30,991 nucleotides of DNA from Ruminococcaceae bacterium UBA2719 (GTDB lineage Bacteria; Bacillota; Clostridia; Oscillospirales; Acutalibacteraceae): contig DEKP01000023.1 of assembly GCA_002353935.1 (NCBI GenBank), positions 12,636 to 43,626 on the forward strand, written 5' to 3'. Position numbers and translations under genes: made by a program. Positions 22,030-30,349 of the stretch are shown piece after piece. Under the pieces are notes generated by a model that ran no database searches, had not been told where the DNA came from, and saw nothing but the letters and a program-made list of their open reading frames with translations. Every line of letters begins with the position of its first letter. Position 1 is the stretch's first letter.

Positions 22030-23457
22030 CTATTCCAAAATATATATTTTTGTAGCGGAAGATAAATTATCAACGCATTTGTTTACATTGGTTTTGCCGT
22101 CTAAGTAGTCCTGCAAAATCGGCATGGCTACATTTCTGTTATAATTTGAATCTTTGAGATTAGAATAAAGCACAACGGAATTTATTTTTTTTATATATTC
22201 AACGAGTGCCTTGGATAAGGGGCTGAGTTCAGCTTGTTTTTTCTCAGCGTCGTCATCGTTTTTTTCGTCAATATTGCCTTTTTTGCTCATGTTTATTTGA
22301 GCGTCTGTAAAGCAATGCTCTAAAGCGGAATTAAGCACAGGAAGGCAATCGGAGATTTCATTTAAGCTGAATTCTTCATTTGTGCCTACATATAGGTTCT
22401 GAACTCGTTCGCTGAGCAGATATTTTATAAACGCCAGTGCTTTGTCGCCTTTATCGATGTTAGCTTTAACAAAGATAGCGTCCACGATATTTGCGGAGTA
22501 GGTGTCTTCATCATTTTCAAAGCAAGAATAAAGTACCGGCTCTTTTATATCGTCGGGCACTTCCTTGTAAGCGGAGTATTTTATTGCCACCTCTATCATT
22601 ATAGGGTTTGAACAGGATAAATACGGATTGAAGAGAAAAGATTTTGCTTTGGCGGCGGGATTATCCGTTGACAAAGAAAGAGAATCATCGCTGCTGTTGC
22701 GAAGCTTTTTTAAAAACTCCAGCTTGTTTCGAAACCCTTCGTCAAAATTAACGCTTTTATTCTCAAAATCGATTTGAGAGTTGACAAGCTGCAAAAAGGC
22801 TGTGTCAGGATTTATTCCTTTGTCCTCTTCGCTTTCGCTCATAAACCCCGTGCCCCTGGAATTTTTAACAAATTCGGAAAAAACCGTGTCCATATTATCA
22901 AAATTCAGGTGATACCCTTGTTCAGCGGGCATATTAAATTTTTCAAATACATTCTTGTCCCCGATCAGGGTATGAACACGATAGAAAGCGGGGATAAAAT
23001 ATCGTTTGCCGTCATAGAGCCCTGAGTCCATAACGGTTTTATTATAAGCATCGAGGTCGAGCTTGTCTTTTGAGGTGTCGTTTTCTATCAACTCATTCAA
23101 ATCATAAAACGTGCCGTTTTGCATCAGCTTTTCAAAAGGCAAATCCATATAATTTGAAAACAGATCAGGACCCCCTCCCGACATTACCTCAATATTTAGG
23201 CGTTGGCTCATGGTCTGATAGTTTTCAAACTTGATCAGCTTGATTTTCATATCTTGCGTTGAGTGTGACGAGCACCATCGGTTGTAGCGTTCGATTTTTT
23301 CCACCATATCGTCAGGATATGAATCGGTATAATAATATGTGAGCTGGCCATTATCTGCGGTTTCATCCGCGCTGTTTTTCTCGGAAGAGTTACGGCAGGC
23401 CACGCATAACGCTGCCATTATAACAGAAAGCAGCAAGCACAGATATTTTTTCATCAT
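22030..23457 (-). CDS. Extracellular solute-binding lipoprotein of a sugar-type ABC importer
   Basis: About 475 aa. A signal peptide (MMKKYLCLLLSVIMAALCVA) ends before a cysteine suited to lipid attachment. The mature part follows the SBP_bac_1 plan: LKLIKFENYQTM-like early strand, GGGPDLFSNYMDLPFEKL, then YDGKRYFIPAFYRVHTLI in the hinge region. A Lys/Glu/Asp-rich insert (about residues 395-415, KKGNIDEKNDDDAEKKQ) is unusual. Two adjacent ATGs (23457, 23454) are both possible; GGTGAT lies close upstream. Frames reaching 23478 have no ribosome site. It would capture a sugar or oligosaccharide for the two following permeases. Confidence 0.88.
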   Translation of the reverse strand: MMKKYLCLLLSVIMAALCVACRNSSEKNSADETADNGQLTYYYTDSYPDDMVEKIERYNRWCSSHSTQDMKIKLIKFENYQTMSQRLNIEVMSGGGPDLFSNYMDLPFEKLMQNGTFYDLNELIENDTSKDKLDLDAYNKTVMDSGLYDGKRYFIPAFYRVHTLIGDKNVFEKFNMPAEQGYHLNFDNMDTVFSEFVKNSRGTGFMSESEEDKGINPDTAFLQLVNSQIDFENKSVNFDEGFRNKLEFLKKLRNSSDDSLSLSTDNPAAKAKSFLFNPYLSCSNPIMIEVAIKYSAYKEVPDDIKEPVLYSCFENDEDTYSANIVDAIFVKANIDKGDKALAFIKYLLSERVQNLYVGTNEEFSLNEISDCLPVLNSALEHCFTDAQINMSKKGNIDEKNDDDAEKKQAELSPLSKALVEYIKKINSVVLYSNLKDSNYNRNVAMPILQDYLDGKTNVNKCVDNLSSATKIYILE

Positions 23458-23910
23458 TATCACCATATAAAATAACAATCTGTAAAAATTTTAATAAATT
23501 TAGTATATAATGTTTATCGGTCAAAAGCAAGCGAATTGCAAGAATTTTTTAAAAATAGGGGTTTATTTTTTGAGAGGTTTGATTTTGCTGTTTTTGGTGC
23601 GAATTAGCGATTGGATATATGATTTTGAAGAAATGAATTCTTTATAAAAGCCTTGACTTAGGGGGCTTTTATTAAACACATAGATTGCGCTTTGTAGCTT
23701 TGGATATTTTATTTTATTATCCAAATAAATCGTTAGACAAATCAAAAAAATGTAAGTTTTTTTGACAAACAAAAATGCTTGTGGTATGATAATGGGTATG
23801 TTAAAAGCTGAGTAATAGTGATTATTTAATCACCGTTATAAGTAAGATTATCTGGTTTATATTTAAATTGTGATGTTTTGTTTATCGAGAGATAAAGAAG
23901 GGGAAACGAA
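23458..23910. other. Intergenic region between divergent operons
   Basis: This 453-base AT-rich gap holds the promoter for the SbnA/SbnB pair (23762-23790) and a leader of about 114 bases containing one small hairpin GTGATT/AATCAC (23818-23833). A possible weak minus-strand promoter (TTGACC about 16 bases before TAAATT, near 23500-23525) could serve the binding-protein operon. A 69-codon minus frame at 23563-23772 has no ribosome site and covers the promoter; I do not regard it as a gene. Confidence 0.6.
23762..23790 (+). promoter_or_regulatory. Promoter of the sbnA-sbnB operon
   Basis: Consensus TTGACA (23762-23767), 17 bases, TATGAT (23785-23790). It leaves a leader of about 114 bases. No Fur-box-like palindrome was noticed over it. 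Confidence 0.8.
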
Positions 23911-24837
23911 ATGATAGAAGATATTATAAAAGTTACGCCTTTAGTAAGGCTTAGAACTTTTCTTAACAACGATGTGCGCATCAAGCTCGAGGGAAGCAAT
24001 TTTTACGGAAGTGCCAAAGATAGGGCTGCGATATATGTGTTGTCAAAATTGCTTGAAGAGAAAACCATAAACAAGGATACGGAAATTATCGAGAGCTCTT
24101 CAGGTAACATGGGAGTTGCCCTGGCGGCAGTTGGCGCGCAGTTGAATCTCAAGGTTACTATTATTATTGATGCGTCTATTTCAAGCTTAAATGAATTTCT
24201 GATAAAAGCATACGGCGCTAAAACAATAAAAATTACTCAGGCGGATGAGAACGGAAGTTATCTTAACAAGCGTTTGCAAGCGGTAAGAGAATATATTGCT
24301 GAACATGAAAATATTTATTGGTTTAATCAATATGGAAATCCTTTGGTTGTTGAGGCGTATAAAGAAACTGTCGGCAAAGAGATAATAGAGCAGTTTCCCA
24401 ATATGGATTATATTTTTCTCGCGGTATCAAGCGGCGGAACTGTAGCCGGTGTTTCTCATGCGATTCATGAATATAATAAAGATATCAAGGTTATTGCTGT
24501 AGATGTTGAGGGATCGAAAATTTTTGATCCACATACCAAAAAGGTTAAGCACTTTACCGGTATCGGCTCAAGTATTAGAACAGAGAACTTTTTGCGTGCC
24601 GGCATAGACGACAAAATTATCGTTAACGAACAGGATTCTATGCAGGCTTTGTTTAGTATGATGAAAGACGAGCAGCTGTTCTTGGGAGGTTCTTCAGGTT
24701 GCGTTGTTACGGGAACAGAGCAGTATATTAAACTGCACAATATTAAAAACAAAAAAATTGCTCTTATTTCACACGACCGCGGAGACCGTTATTTTGCAAA
24801 TTTATATAGTCAAAATTTGAATTTTATATCTGAATAA
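23911..24837 (+). CDS. sbnA: SbnA-like PLP enzyme of 2,3-diaminopropionate synthesis
   Basis: 308 aa, fold type II PLP enzyme of the cysteine synthase group. The PLP lysine is Lys36 in GSAKDRAAI. The substrate loop reads ESSSGNMG (61-68) rather than the ESTSGNTG of true cysteine synthases, which is the pattern of SbnA-type enzymes. The phosphate cup is SSGGTVAG and the pyridine contact GGSSGC. SbnA joins O-phosphoserine and glutamate to N-(1-amino-1-carboxyethyl)-glutamate. The next gene is an SbnB-like dehydrogenase, which completes diaminopropionate synthesis and makes a cysteine-synthase role unlikely. GAAGGGG precedes the ATG. No siderophore or peptide synthetase gene lies in the window. 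Confidence 0.82.
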   Translation: MIEDIIKVTPLVRLRTFLNNDVRIKLEGSNFYGSAKDRAAIYVLSKLLEEKTINKDTEIIESSSGNMGVALAAVGAQLNLKVTIIIDASISSLNEFLIKAYGAKTIKITQADENGSYLNKRLQAVREYIAEHENIYWFNQYGNPLVVEAYKETVGKEIIEQFPNMDYIFLAVSSGGTVAGVSHAIHEYNKDIKVIAVDVEGSKIFDPHTKKVKHFTGIGSSIRTENFLRAGIDDKIIVNEQDSMQALFSMMKDEQLFLGGSSGCVVTGTEQYIKLHNIKNKKIALISHDRGDRYFANLYSQNLNFISE

Positions 24838-24857
24838 AATTGAAAGGAAGTAAAATT

Positions 24858-25853
24858 ATGACAAACAGTATTTTAGTTTTGGGAGCTGACCAGGTAAACA
24901 GCGCCTTAGACGGCAAGGAAACTCAAATTATTGAAACTGTAAAAAATACATATCTCTTTCATAATGAGGGACAGACAGCTCTGCCACAGTCTATTTTCCT
25001 GCGTTTTCCGAACAACGACAGAAACCGTATTATCGGGTTGCCTGCATATATAGGAGGCGATTATGATATCGCCGGCATGAAATGGATCTCATCTTTTCCC
25101 GGCAACATTGAAAGAAACATAGAGCGCGCTTCAGCCGCTATTTTTCTCAACGAAATGGACACAGGAAGAGTTATGTCGGTGCTTGAAGGATCTATAATCA
25201 GCGCAAAAAGAACCGCAGCAAGCGCTGCTTTGGCGGCTCAGTATTTGCATTCAAATAAAGAGGAAGATTCAATTGGACTGATCGGATGTGGAAGAATCAA
25301 TAAAGAGATTCTTTTGTTTGTTAAAAGTGTCTTTAAGAATCTTAAGACAGTTTATCTTTATGATTTATCTGATGATCGTATGGATAATTTTATCTCTTGG
25401 CACGACGGCTGTGATTATACTTTTGAAAAATGTCAGAGCATAGACGAAATCTTTTCAAAAACCAAGCTGATATCTTTTGCCACTACCGCAGGAGTTCCGT
25501 ATATAGAAGAAATAAGCACTTTGACTCCTGATCACACAGTGCTCGGTATTTCTCTGAGAGATCTTGCGCCTTCAATAATCGAAAAGGCTCACAACATCGT
25601 TGATGATTTTGACCATGTTTGCCGCGAGCGTACTTCTATACACCTTACATATCAAAAGCTCAACACAGAGGACTTTGTCGCAGGAAACATCGCAGATGTT
25701 GTAAACAAAAAAGTTGCTCCCAGAGCAGACGGCAAGGCTTCGGTATACAGCCCCTTTGGTTTGGGTATTCTTGATCTGGCTCTTGCAAATTATGTATACA
25801 AAACTTCAGTAGAAAAGAATCTGGGAACAGTTGTTGAGAACTTTTTGCCTTAA
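24858..25853 (+). CDS. sbnB: SbnB-like dehydrogenase of 2,3-diaminopropionate synthesis
   Basis: 331 aa, ornithine cyclodeaminase/mu-crystallin family. Landmarks are AGMKWISSFPGN (82-93, with the substrate-binding lysine), the NAD-binding loop GLIGCGRIN (140-148) and LGISLRDLAP, which is characteristic of SbnB rather than ornithine cyclodeaminase. SbnB uses NAD to cleave the SbnA product into 2,3-diaminopropionate and 2-oxoglutarate. A TTG at 24840 opens the frame earlier, but GAAAGGAAG lies before the ATG at 24858. It follows sbnA by 20 bases and is ended by the terminator at 25937. Confidence 0.82.
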   Translation: MTNSILVLGADQVNSALDGKETQIIETVKNTYLFHNEGQTALPQSIFLRFPNNDRNRIIGLPAYIGGDYDIAGMKWISSFPGNIERNIERASAAIFLNEMDTGRVMSVLEGSIISAKRTAASAALAAQYLHSNKEEDSIGLIGCGRINKEILLFVKSVFKNLKTVYLYDLSDDRMDNFISWHDGCDYTFEKCQSIDEIFSKTKLISFATTAGVPYIEEISTLTPDHTVLGISLRDLAPSIIEKAHNIVDDFDHVCRERTSIHLTYQKLNTEDFVAGNIADVVNKKVAPRADGKASVYSPFGLGILDLALANYVYKTSVEKNLGTVVENFLP

Positions 25854-25936
25854 GTAAATAATATCGGTCGGGATGATAAAAAACCTAGATAGTTTGCGCG
25901 ATCGACTTGTTCGATGTTGACTTAAAATTTTTCTTT

Positions 25937-25976
25937 AAACGGTGAGTGAATTATAACACTCGCCGTTTTGATTTTT
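25937..25976 (+). terminator. Terminator of the sbnA-sbnB operon
   Basis: A 12-bp stem (25937-25948 with 25957-25968, one U-G pair, AAACGGTGAGTG arm), then TGATTTTT. The rest of the 25854-26183 gap shows only the promoter of the next gene. Confidence 0.85.
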
Positions 25977-26124
25977 GAAACTTTTATGACTGCGCTAAGG
26001 TTGAGAGCAATTTTTTCTTGTTTAAAAATTAATTAAAGATCAGCCGAAAAAATCACATTTTTATATACAATATAATATGTAAAGTTTAAATACAGATATT
26101 TTTACAAATATTTTAAAATTTATA

Positions 26125-26154
26125 TTGTCTTTTTTTATATAAATATGGTAGAAT
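26125..26154 (+). promoter_or_regulatory. Promoter of the PASTA lipoprotein gene
   Basis: TTGTCT (26125-26130), 18 bases, extended -10 TGGTAGAAT (hexamer 26149-26154). Confidence 0.65.
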
Positions 26155-26183
26155 GTTTACAATAAAATTTAGGAGGAAATTTT

Positions 26184-26678
26184 ATGAAAAAAGCAATTAA
26201 ATTAATCGCAGGTTCACTTGTTATTATATCTATGCTTATAGGCATGGCAACGCTGTGCGGCTGCGGGGCTAAAACAGTAGTTGTACCCGATGTAGTTTCT
26301 ATGACAAAAGAAGAGGCAGAAAAGACGATTACAGACGCAGGGCTTGTTATGAAAGTCACACGCGAGAGATATTCTGATACTAATCCTAAGGGCACAGTCG
26401 ATAAAATGAAGACTCCGGCAGGAGAAGAGTTGCAAAAAGGCGACGAAGTTCAGGTGATCTTAAGCCGCGGCAAGGGAGTTTTGGTGCCGGATGTGTGGGC
26501 GCTGACAGGCAAAGAGGCTGAAAATCTTTTGACAGTTCTCGGGCTTAACTGCAAAGTTGTTGAGGAATATAGCGATGATGTTGAAGAGGGCAAAATCATC
26601 AGCTATACCGACCAGGGAACGACACTTCCCGTGGGCAGCGATATTACGCTTACCGTAAGCTTGGGAAAAGAATCGTAA
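26184..26678 (+). CDS. PASTA-domain lipoprotein
   Basis: 164 aa. The signal sequence (hydrophobic core about 7-24) ends in LCGC, so Cys27 is the likely lipid-attached residue. Two PASTA domains follow (about 31-96 and 97-162). Each begins with VPDV and ends in a strand such as VQVILSRGKG or ITLTVSLGKE; the first contains MTKEEAEKTITDAGL. PASTA domains bind peptidoglycan or related muropeptides and normally occur on Ser/Thr kinases or penicillin-binding proteins. Here they stand alone on a small lipoprotein, which may sense or tether to the wall. AGGAGG precedes the ATG. It has its own promoter and terminator. Confidence 0.88.
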   Translation: MKKAIKLIAGSLVIISMLIGMATLCGCGAKTVVVPDVVSMTKEEAEKTITDAGLVMKVTRERYSDTNPKGTVDKMKTPAGEELQKGDEVQVILSRGKGVLVPDVWALTGKEAENLLTVLGLNCKVVEEYSDDVEEGKIISYTDQGTTLPVGSDITLTVSLGKES

Positions 26679-26770
26679 CACTCCCCCCCGGGTAGCGCTT
26701 ATATAAAGTTAATGTGAATACACAGATTTGTAAAACTTAATATCAATTTATCTTTTTATCAAAAACAATC

Positions 26771-26802
26771 AGGCGGCGGTTTGGAAGAATCGTCGCCTTT
26801 TA
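26771..26802 (+). terminator. Terminator after the PASTA lipoprotein gene
   Basis: Stem AGGCGGCG/CGTCGCCT (26771-26778, 26791-26798, one G-U) followed by TTTTATG. It is about 90 bases past the stop codon. Confidence 0.7.
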
Positions 26803-26886
26803 TGTAGAATCTATAATTAGTTAAAATGATTAAGCGTTTTGTGTTCTCGGTCATAAATCAGAACGAATGAGCGGCTGCTTATAAGG

Positions 26887-26915
26887 TTGAAATAATTTTT
26901 GTATTATGATATAAA
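26887..26915 (+). promoter_or_regulatory. Promoter of the fumC-malic enzyme operon
   Basis: TTGAAA (26887-26892), 17 bases, TATAAA (26910-26915). Confidence 0.65.
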
Positions 26916-26955
26916 TATAGAGATAAAAAACAAGAAGAAATCACGGAGGGGTTAG

Positions 26956-28368
26956 ATGAATAAATTTAAAAGTGAGCAAAATACAGATGCTAATAAAAAG
27001 GCTACTCGAACAGAACATGATTCGATGGGCGAGATAGAGGTGCCGGCGGACAGATACTGGGGAGCGCAAACGCAAAGAAGTTTCGAAAACTTTCCCATAG
27101 GCTGGGAGAGTATGCCAAAAGAGATCATATCGGCTTTTGCTCTGCTAAAAAAGGCTGCGGCTGAATCTAACTTTGAGCTTAACCCCGAGAAAATGACCGA
27201 AAAGAAAAAATCTGCGATAATGTCGGCTTGCGACGAGATATACGAGGGCAAAATGCAAAAAGAGTTTCCTCTGTCTGTCTGGCAAACGGGCTCGGGTACA
27301 CAGACAAATATGAACACAAACGAGGTTATCGCTAACCGTGCAAACGAAATATTGGGCGAAAAGGCGGCGCATCCAAACGACGATGTGAATATGTCTCAAA
27401 GCTCAAACGACACTTTTCCGACCGCAATGCATATATCGGCGGCTATGGCTCTCAAAAACGAGCTGATTCCCGCTGTCGATGTTTTAATCAACACGTTTAA
27501 AGATTTAGAGGAAAAGAACAAAGGCATAGTAAAAAGCGGCAGAACTCATCTTCAAGACGCTGTCCCGATCGCTTTTTCTCAGGAGATATCGGGCTGGCGA
27601 GGAATGCTTGAGGTATCAAAAGCGCAGATAGAAGCTGCTCTTTGCGGACTTTACAATATTGCTATCGGCGGCACAGCGGTCGGTACGGGGCTAAATGCGC
27701 CGAAGGGTTTTGGCGATAAGGTGGCAAAGAATTTGTACAAATACACCGGGCTGCCCTTTCGCTCCGCAGACAACAAATTCCATGCTTTGACGTCGGCGGA
27801 CAGGCTTGTTTACGCTCACTCAGCAATGAAAGCGCTCGCCGCTGATCTGATGAAGATAGCTAATGATATAAGGTGGCTGTCGTCGGGACCAAGGTGCGGT
27901 ATAGGAGAAATAAAAATCCCAGAAAACGAGCCGGGTTCATCTATTATGCCGGGCAAGGTCAATCCTACACAGTGCGAATCGGTAACTATGGTTGCCGTAC
28001 AGGTTATGGGTAATGACTCGGCTATAGGATTTGCGGCTTCTCAGGGCAATTTTCAGCTAAACGTATTTTTGCCCGTTATGGCTTATAACTTTTTGCAGTC
28101 GGCAAGACTTTTGTGTGACTCTATCCTTTCTTTTGAAAAAAGGTGCGTCAGGGGAATAACCGCAAACAAAGAGAAAATGCATGAGAATCTTTATAACTCT
28201 TTGATGCTTGTGACGGTTTTGTCGCCGCATATCGGATATGAAAACGCTGCAAATGTAGCGAAAAAAGCATATAAAGAGAACCTTTCGCTCAAAGAGGCGT
28301 GCACAGAGCTCGGCTACCTCAGCGAAGAAGAGTTTGACAAATATTTTCATCCCGAAGAGTTGGTATAA
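26956..28368 (+). CDS. fumC: Class II fumarase
   Basis: 470 aa. It interconverts fumarate and malate without an iron-sulfur cluster. The superfamily signature GSSIMPGKVNPTQCE (327-341) is intact, as are TGSGTQTNMN (111-120), SSNDTFPT (149-156) and GRTHLQDA (195-202); these separate fumarase from aspartase-like relatives. The first 17 residues (NKFKSEQNTDANKKATR) are an extra polar extension before the usual DSMGEIEVP start. GGAGGGG four bases before the ATG supports the longer form. The malic enzyme gene starts 13 bases after the stop, so malate is probably passed on to pyruvate. Confidence 0.95.
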   Translation: MNKFKSEQNTDANKKATRTEHDSMGEIEVPADRYWGAQTQRSFENFPIGWESMPKEIISAFALLKKAAAESNFELNPEKMTEKKKSAIMSACDEIYEGKMQKEFPLSVWQTGSGTQTNMNTNEVIANRANEILGEKAAHPNDDVNMSQSSNDTFPTAMHISAAMALKNELIPAVDVLINTFKDLEEKNKGIVKSGRTHLQDAVPIAFSQEISGWRGMLEVSKAQIEAALCGLYNIAIGGTAVGTGLNAPKGFGDKVAKNLYKYTGLPFRSADNKFHALTSADRLVYAHSAMKALAADLMKIANDIRWLSSGPRCGIGEIKIPENEPGSSIMPGKVNPTQCESVTMVAVQVMGNDSAIGFAASQGNFQLNVFLPVMAYNFLQSARLLCDSILSFEKRCVRGITANKEKMHENLYNSLMLVTVLSPHIGYENAANVAKKAYKENLSLKEACTELGYLSEEEFDKYFHPEELV

Positions 28369-28381
28369 AAAGGAGAAAATC

Positions 28382-29554
28382 ATGGATATAAGGGAAAAAT
28401 CGCTTCAAAAACACTATGAATGGCAGGGAAAAATTGAGATCATTTCCCGCTGTAAAATTGATACAAAAGAGGACTTGTCGTTGGCGTACACTCCCGGTGT
28501 AGCCCAGCCTTGTCTTGAGATTCAAAAAGATACAGACAAATCTTATGAGCTCACCAGAAGAAACAACCTTGTAGCGGTAATTACCGACGGTACGGCGGTG
28601 CTGGGGCTCGGTGATATCGGACCCGAGGCAGGCATGCCTGTTATGGAGGGCAAGTGCGCTTTGTTCAAGGAATTTGCGGATGTTGACGCGTTTCCGATTT
28701 GTATAAAAAGCAAGGATGTTGACGAGATAGTACGCACTATATATTTGATTTCAGGCTCGTTTGGAGGCATAAATCTTGAGGATATCAGCGCTCCGAGGTG
28801 CTTTGAGATTGAAAAAAAGCTGAAAGAAATCTGCGATATCCCGGTTTTTCACGACGATCAGCACGGAACGGCTATTGTAGTTGGAGCGGCGCTTTTAAAC
28901 GCTTTGCGCGTAGTAAAAAAAGAGATTGACAAAATAGAGGTTGTTATTAACGGAGCAGGCTCCGCAGGTATCGCTATAGGCAGACATCTTTTGCAGATGG
29001 GGGTAAAAAATCTTACGATGGTAGATAAGCAGGGTATAATCTGCGAAGGAGATACCACTCTCAACAGCGCGCACCAAGAAATAGCGAAGCTTACTAACCG
29101 CGCGCACAAAAAGGGAACGCTTAAAGACGCAATGATAAACGCAGATGTGTTCATAGGGGTATCTGCGCCAAATATAGTAGACGAAGATATGATAAAATCT
29201 ATGGCAGACAGATCGATCGTATTTCCTATGGCTAACCCGACTCCTGAGATCATGCCTGATAAGGCAAAGGCTGCCGGCGCTGAGGTTGTAGGTACTGGCA
29301 GGTCGGATTTTGCAAATCAGATAAATAATGTTCTCGCTTTTCCGGGAATATTTAGGGGAGCTCTCGACTGCAGAGCAAAGTGCATAAACGACGAGATGAA
29401 AATCGCTGCATCTTATGCTCTTTCTTCGCTGATACCGGAGGATGAGCTTAGCAGTGAGAATATAATCGTATCGCCGCTGAATAAAAATGTCGGCGACGTT
29501 GTTGCAAAAGCTGTAATAGACGCTGCGAGAAAAACAGGAGTTGCGCGGTTGTAA
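28382..29554 (+). CDS. NAD(P)-dependent malic enzyme
   Basis: 390 aa, the short bacterial form without a phosphotransacetylase domain. It decarboxylates malate to pyruvate and yields NAD(P)H. Landmarks are YTPGVA with catalytic Tyr36, EGK with Lys91, FHDDQHGTA (156-164), the nucleotide loop GAGSAGIAIG (191-200), and FPMANPTPE. AAGGAG lies 6 bases before the ATG at 28382; the overlapping frame to 28334 runs back into fumC and is rejected. The operon with fumC makes a fumarate-to-pyruvate route. NAD versus NADP preference is not settled by what can be seen. Confidence 0.95.
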   Translation: MDIREKSLQKHYEWQGKIEIISRCKIDTKEDLSLAYTPGVAQPCLEIQKDTDKSYELTRRNNLVAVITDGTAVLGLGDIGPEAGMPVMEGKCALFKEFADVDAFPICIKSKDVDEIVRTIYLISGSFGGINLEDISAPRCFEIEKKLKEICDIPVFHDDQHGTAIVVGAALLNALRVVKKEIDKIEVVINGAGSAGIAIGRHLLQMGVKNLTMVDKQGIICEGDTTLNSAHQEIAKLTNRAHKKGTLKDAMINADVFIGVSAPNIVDEDMIKSMADRSIVFPMANPTPEIMPDKAKAAGAEVVGTGRSDFANQINNVLAFPGIFRGALDCRAKCINDEMKIAASYALSSLIPEDELSSENIIVSPLNKNVGDVVAKAVIDAARKTGVARL

Positions 29555-29561
29555 AAATTAT

Positions 29562-29606
29562 TTAAGGCAATACGTGTGCATCAAATTGTGTGCGGTATTG
29601 CCTTAA
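29562..29606 (+). terminator. Terminator of the fumC-malic enzyme operon (AAGGCAATACC type)
   Basis: A 12-bp perfect outer stem (29562-29573 with 29595-29606, TTAAGGCAATAC arm) and inner pairs GCA/TGC. The plus-strand tail (AGATAAAAG) lacks a U-run, so efficiency is uncertain. Confidence 0.65.
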
Positions 29607-29637
29607 GATAAAAGATGAATAACGGTATAATTATAAA

Positions 29638-29686
29638 AGAAAAAACACCGCTGTGTAAATCTATGCCTGATTTACACAGCGGTGTT
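29638..29686 (-). terminator. Terminator of the SLOG-like gene
   Basis: A perfect 18-bp stem (29644-29661 with 29669-29686), loop of seven. On the minus strand it is followed by TTTTTCTTTT and starts 14 bases past the SLOG stop codon. Confidence 0.9.
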
Positions 29687-29699
29687 CTTAATTATTGTT

Positions 29700-30146
29700 T
29701 TATGTGTTAGGGATATTTATTATTTTTAGATTTTGCTTTTTGGCATAGTCGAGCATTTTTGAAGCGCCGCCTTCTCTATGTACACAGCAGATAGCCGTGT
29801 TCGACATTGATACCATGATCTCGTTTCTTCTGGGGATAGCGGATTTATATTCGCTGTAAGTGGAATGGTTGCGTTCAAACGGAAAGATGATTTCGTCAAA
29901 AAGCTCTTTGTTAAATATATGAAAGTTTTTATAGGGGATTATGAGCACATTTTTTATGTTAGGGTACTGAGCTTTTAGCTCATGCACTAAGTTGGCGCAG
30001 GTTTCGTCAAAATAGCCCAGCCCGCCGCTTACAAAGGTTGTGATTCCTGAGTTTATTGCGTCTGTGATCGCGTCTTTGATTTTTTGAATGCTCACATCAA
30101 AGCAGTCACGGTTGCCGATAAAAACAGCCGTTGTTTCTCTATTCAT
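29700..30146 (-). CDS. Small SLOG-fold (YpsA/DUF1273-like) protein
   Basis: 148 aa. It looks like the SMF/DprA-LOG (SLOG) Rossmann group, which binds nucleotides or nucleotide-derived ligands. SGGLGYFDETCANLV (40-54) fits the first glycine-rich loop, followed by PRRNEIMV (105-112) and REGGASKMLDYAKKQNLKIINI (from 124), the usual end of the fold. No enzymatic domain is fused. AAAGGAGG precedes the ATG at 30146; a longer frame to 30200 enters the RNA copy C terminator. That terminator U-run lies only 6 bases before the ribosome site and no other promoter is evident, so expression should depend on read-through of RNA C. Confidence 0.75.
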   Translation of the reverse strand: MNRETTAVFIGNRDCFDVSIQKIKDAITDAINSGITTFVSGGLGYFDETCANLVHELKAQYPNIKNVLIIPYKNFHIFNKELFDEIIFPFERNHSTYSEYKSAIPRRNEIMVSMSNTAICCVHREGGASKMLDYAKKQNLKIINIPNT

Positions 30147-30168
30147 TTTAAAATCCTCCTTTATAAAT

Positions 30169-30343
30169 AAAAAAAATGCGTAGCAAATTGAATGTATCAA
30201 AAGCCACGCACCGAAAAATACAAGGCTTTATGCTGCTACACAAAAATCTTTAAATGCTTTCCCGCATATAAAGCAAAGCCTGTATTTTTACCGAAGTAAA
30301 AATATAAGCGGGAAGCCTTAAAAATTTTAGATTTTTGTGTAGC
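30169..30343 (-). ncRNA. Structured RNA family 1, copy C (leader of the SLOG gene)
   Basis: About 175 nt. P1 is perfect over 15 bases (30343-30329 with 30249-30235) and begins at the predicted first base. P2 is GCGGGAAGC (30316-30308) with 30265-30256, with one bulge. The apical strand (30289-30275) can pair with 30229-30214, or form a local 9-bp hairpin closed by a UUCG tetraloop (30304-30283). Terminator stem TGCGTGGC/GCTACGCA (30210-30203, 30184-30177) with one G-U pair is followed by eight U. The AAAGGAGG of the SLOG gene comes six bases later, so this copy can act as an attenuator. Confidence 0.8.
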
Positions 30344-30349
30344 AATTCA

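Noticed and set aside
23563..23772. 69-codon minus-strand frame upstream of sbnA
   Set aside because: No ribosome site, AT-rich low-information sequence, and it overlaps the consensus promoter of sbnA on the other strand.
23911..24837. Ordinary cysteine synthase (CysK)
   Set aside because: The substrate loop is ESSSGNMG and the next gene is SbnB-like, which together point to diaminopropionate synthesis.
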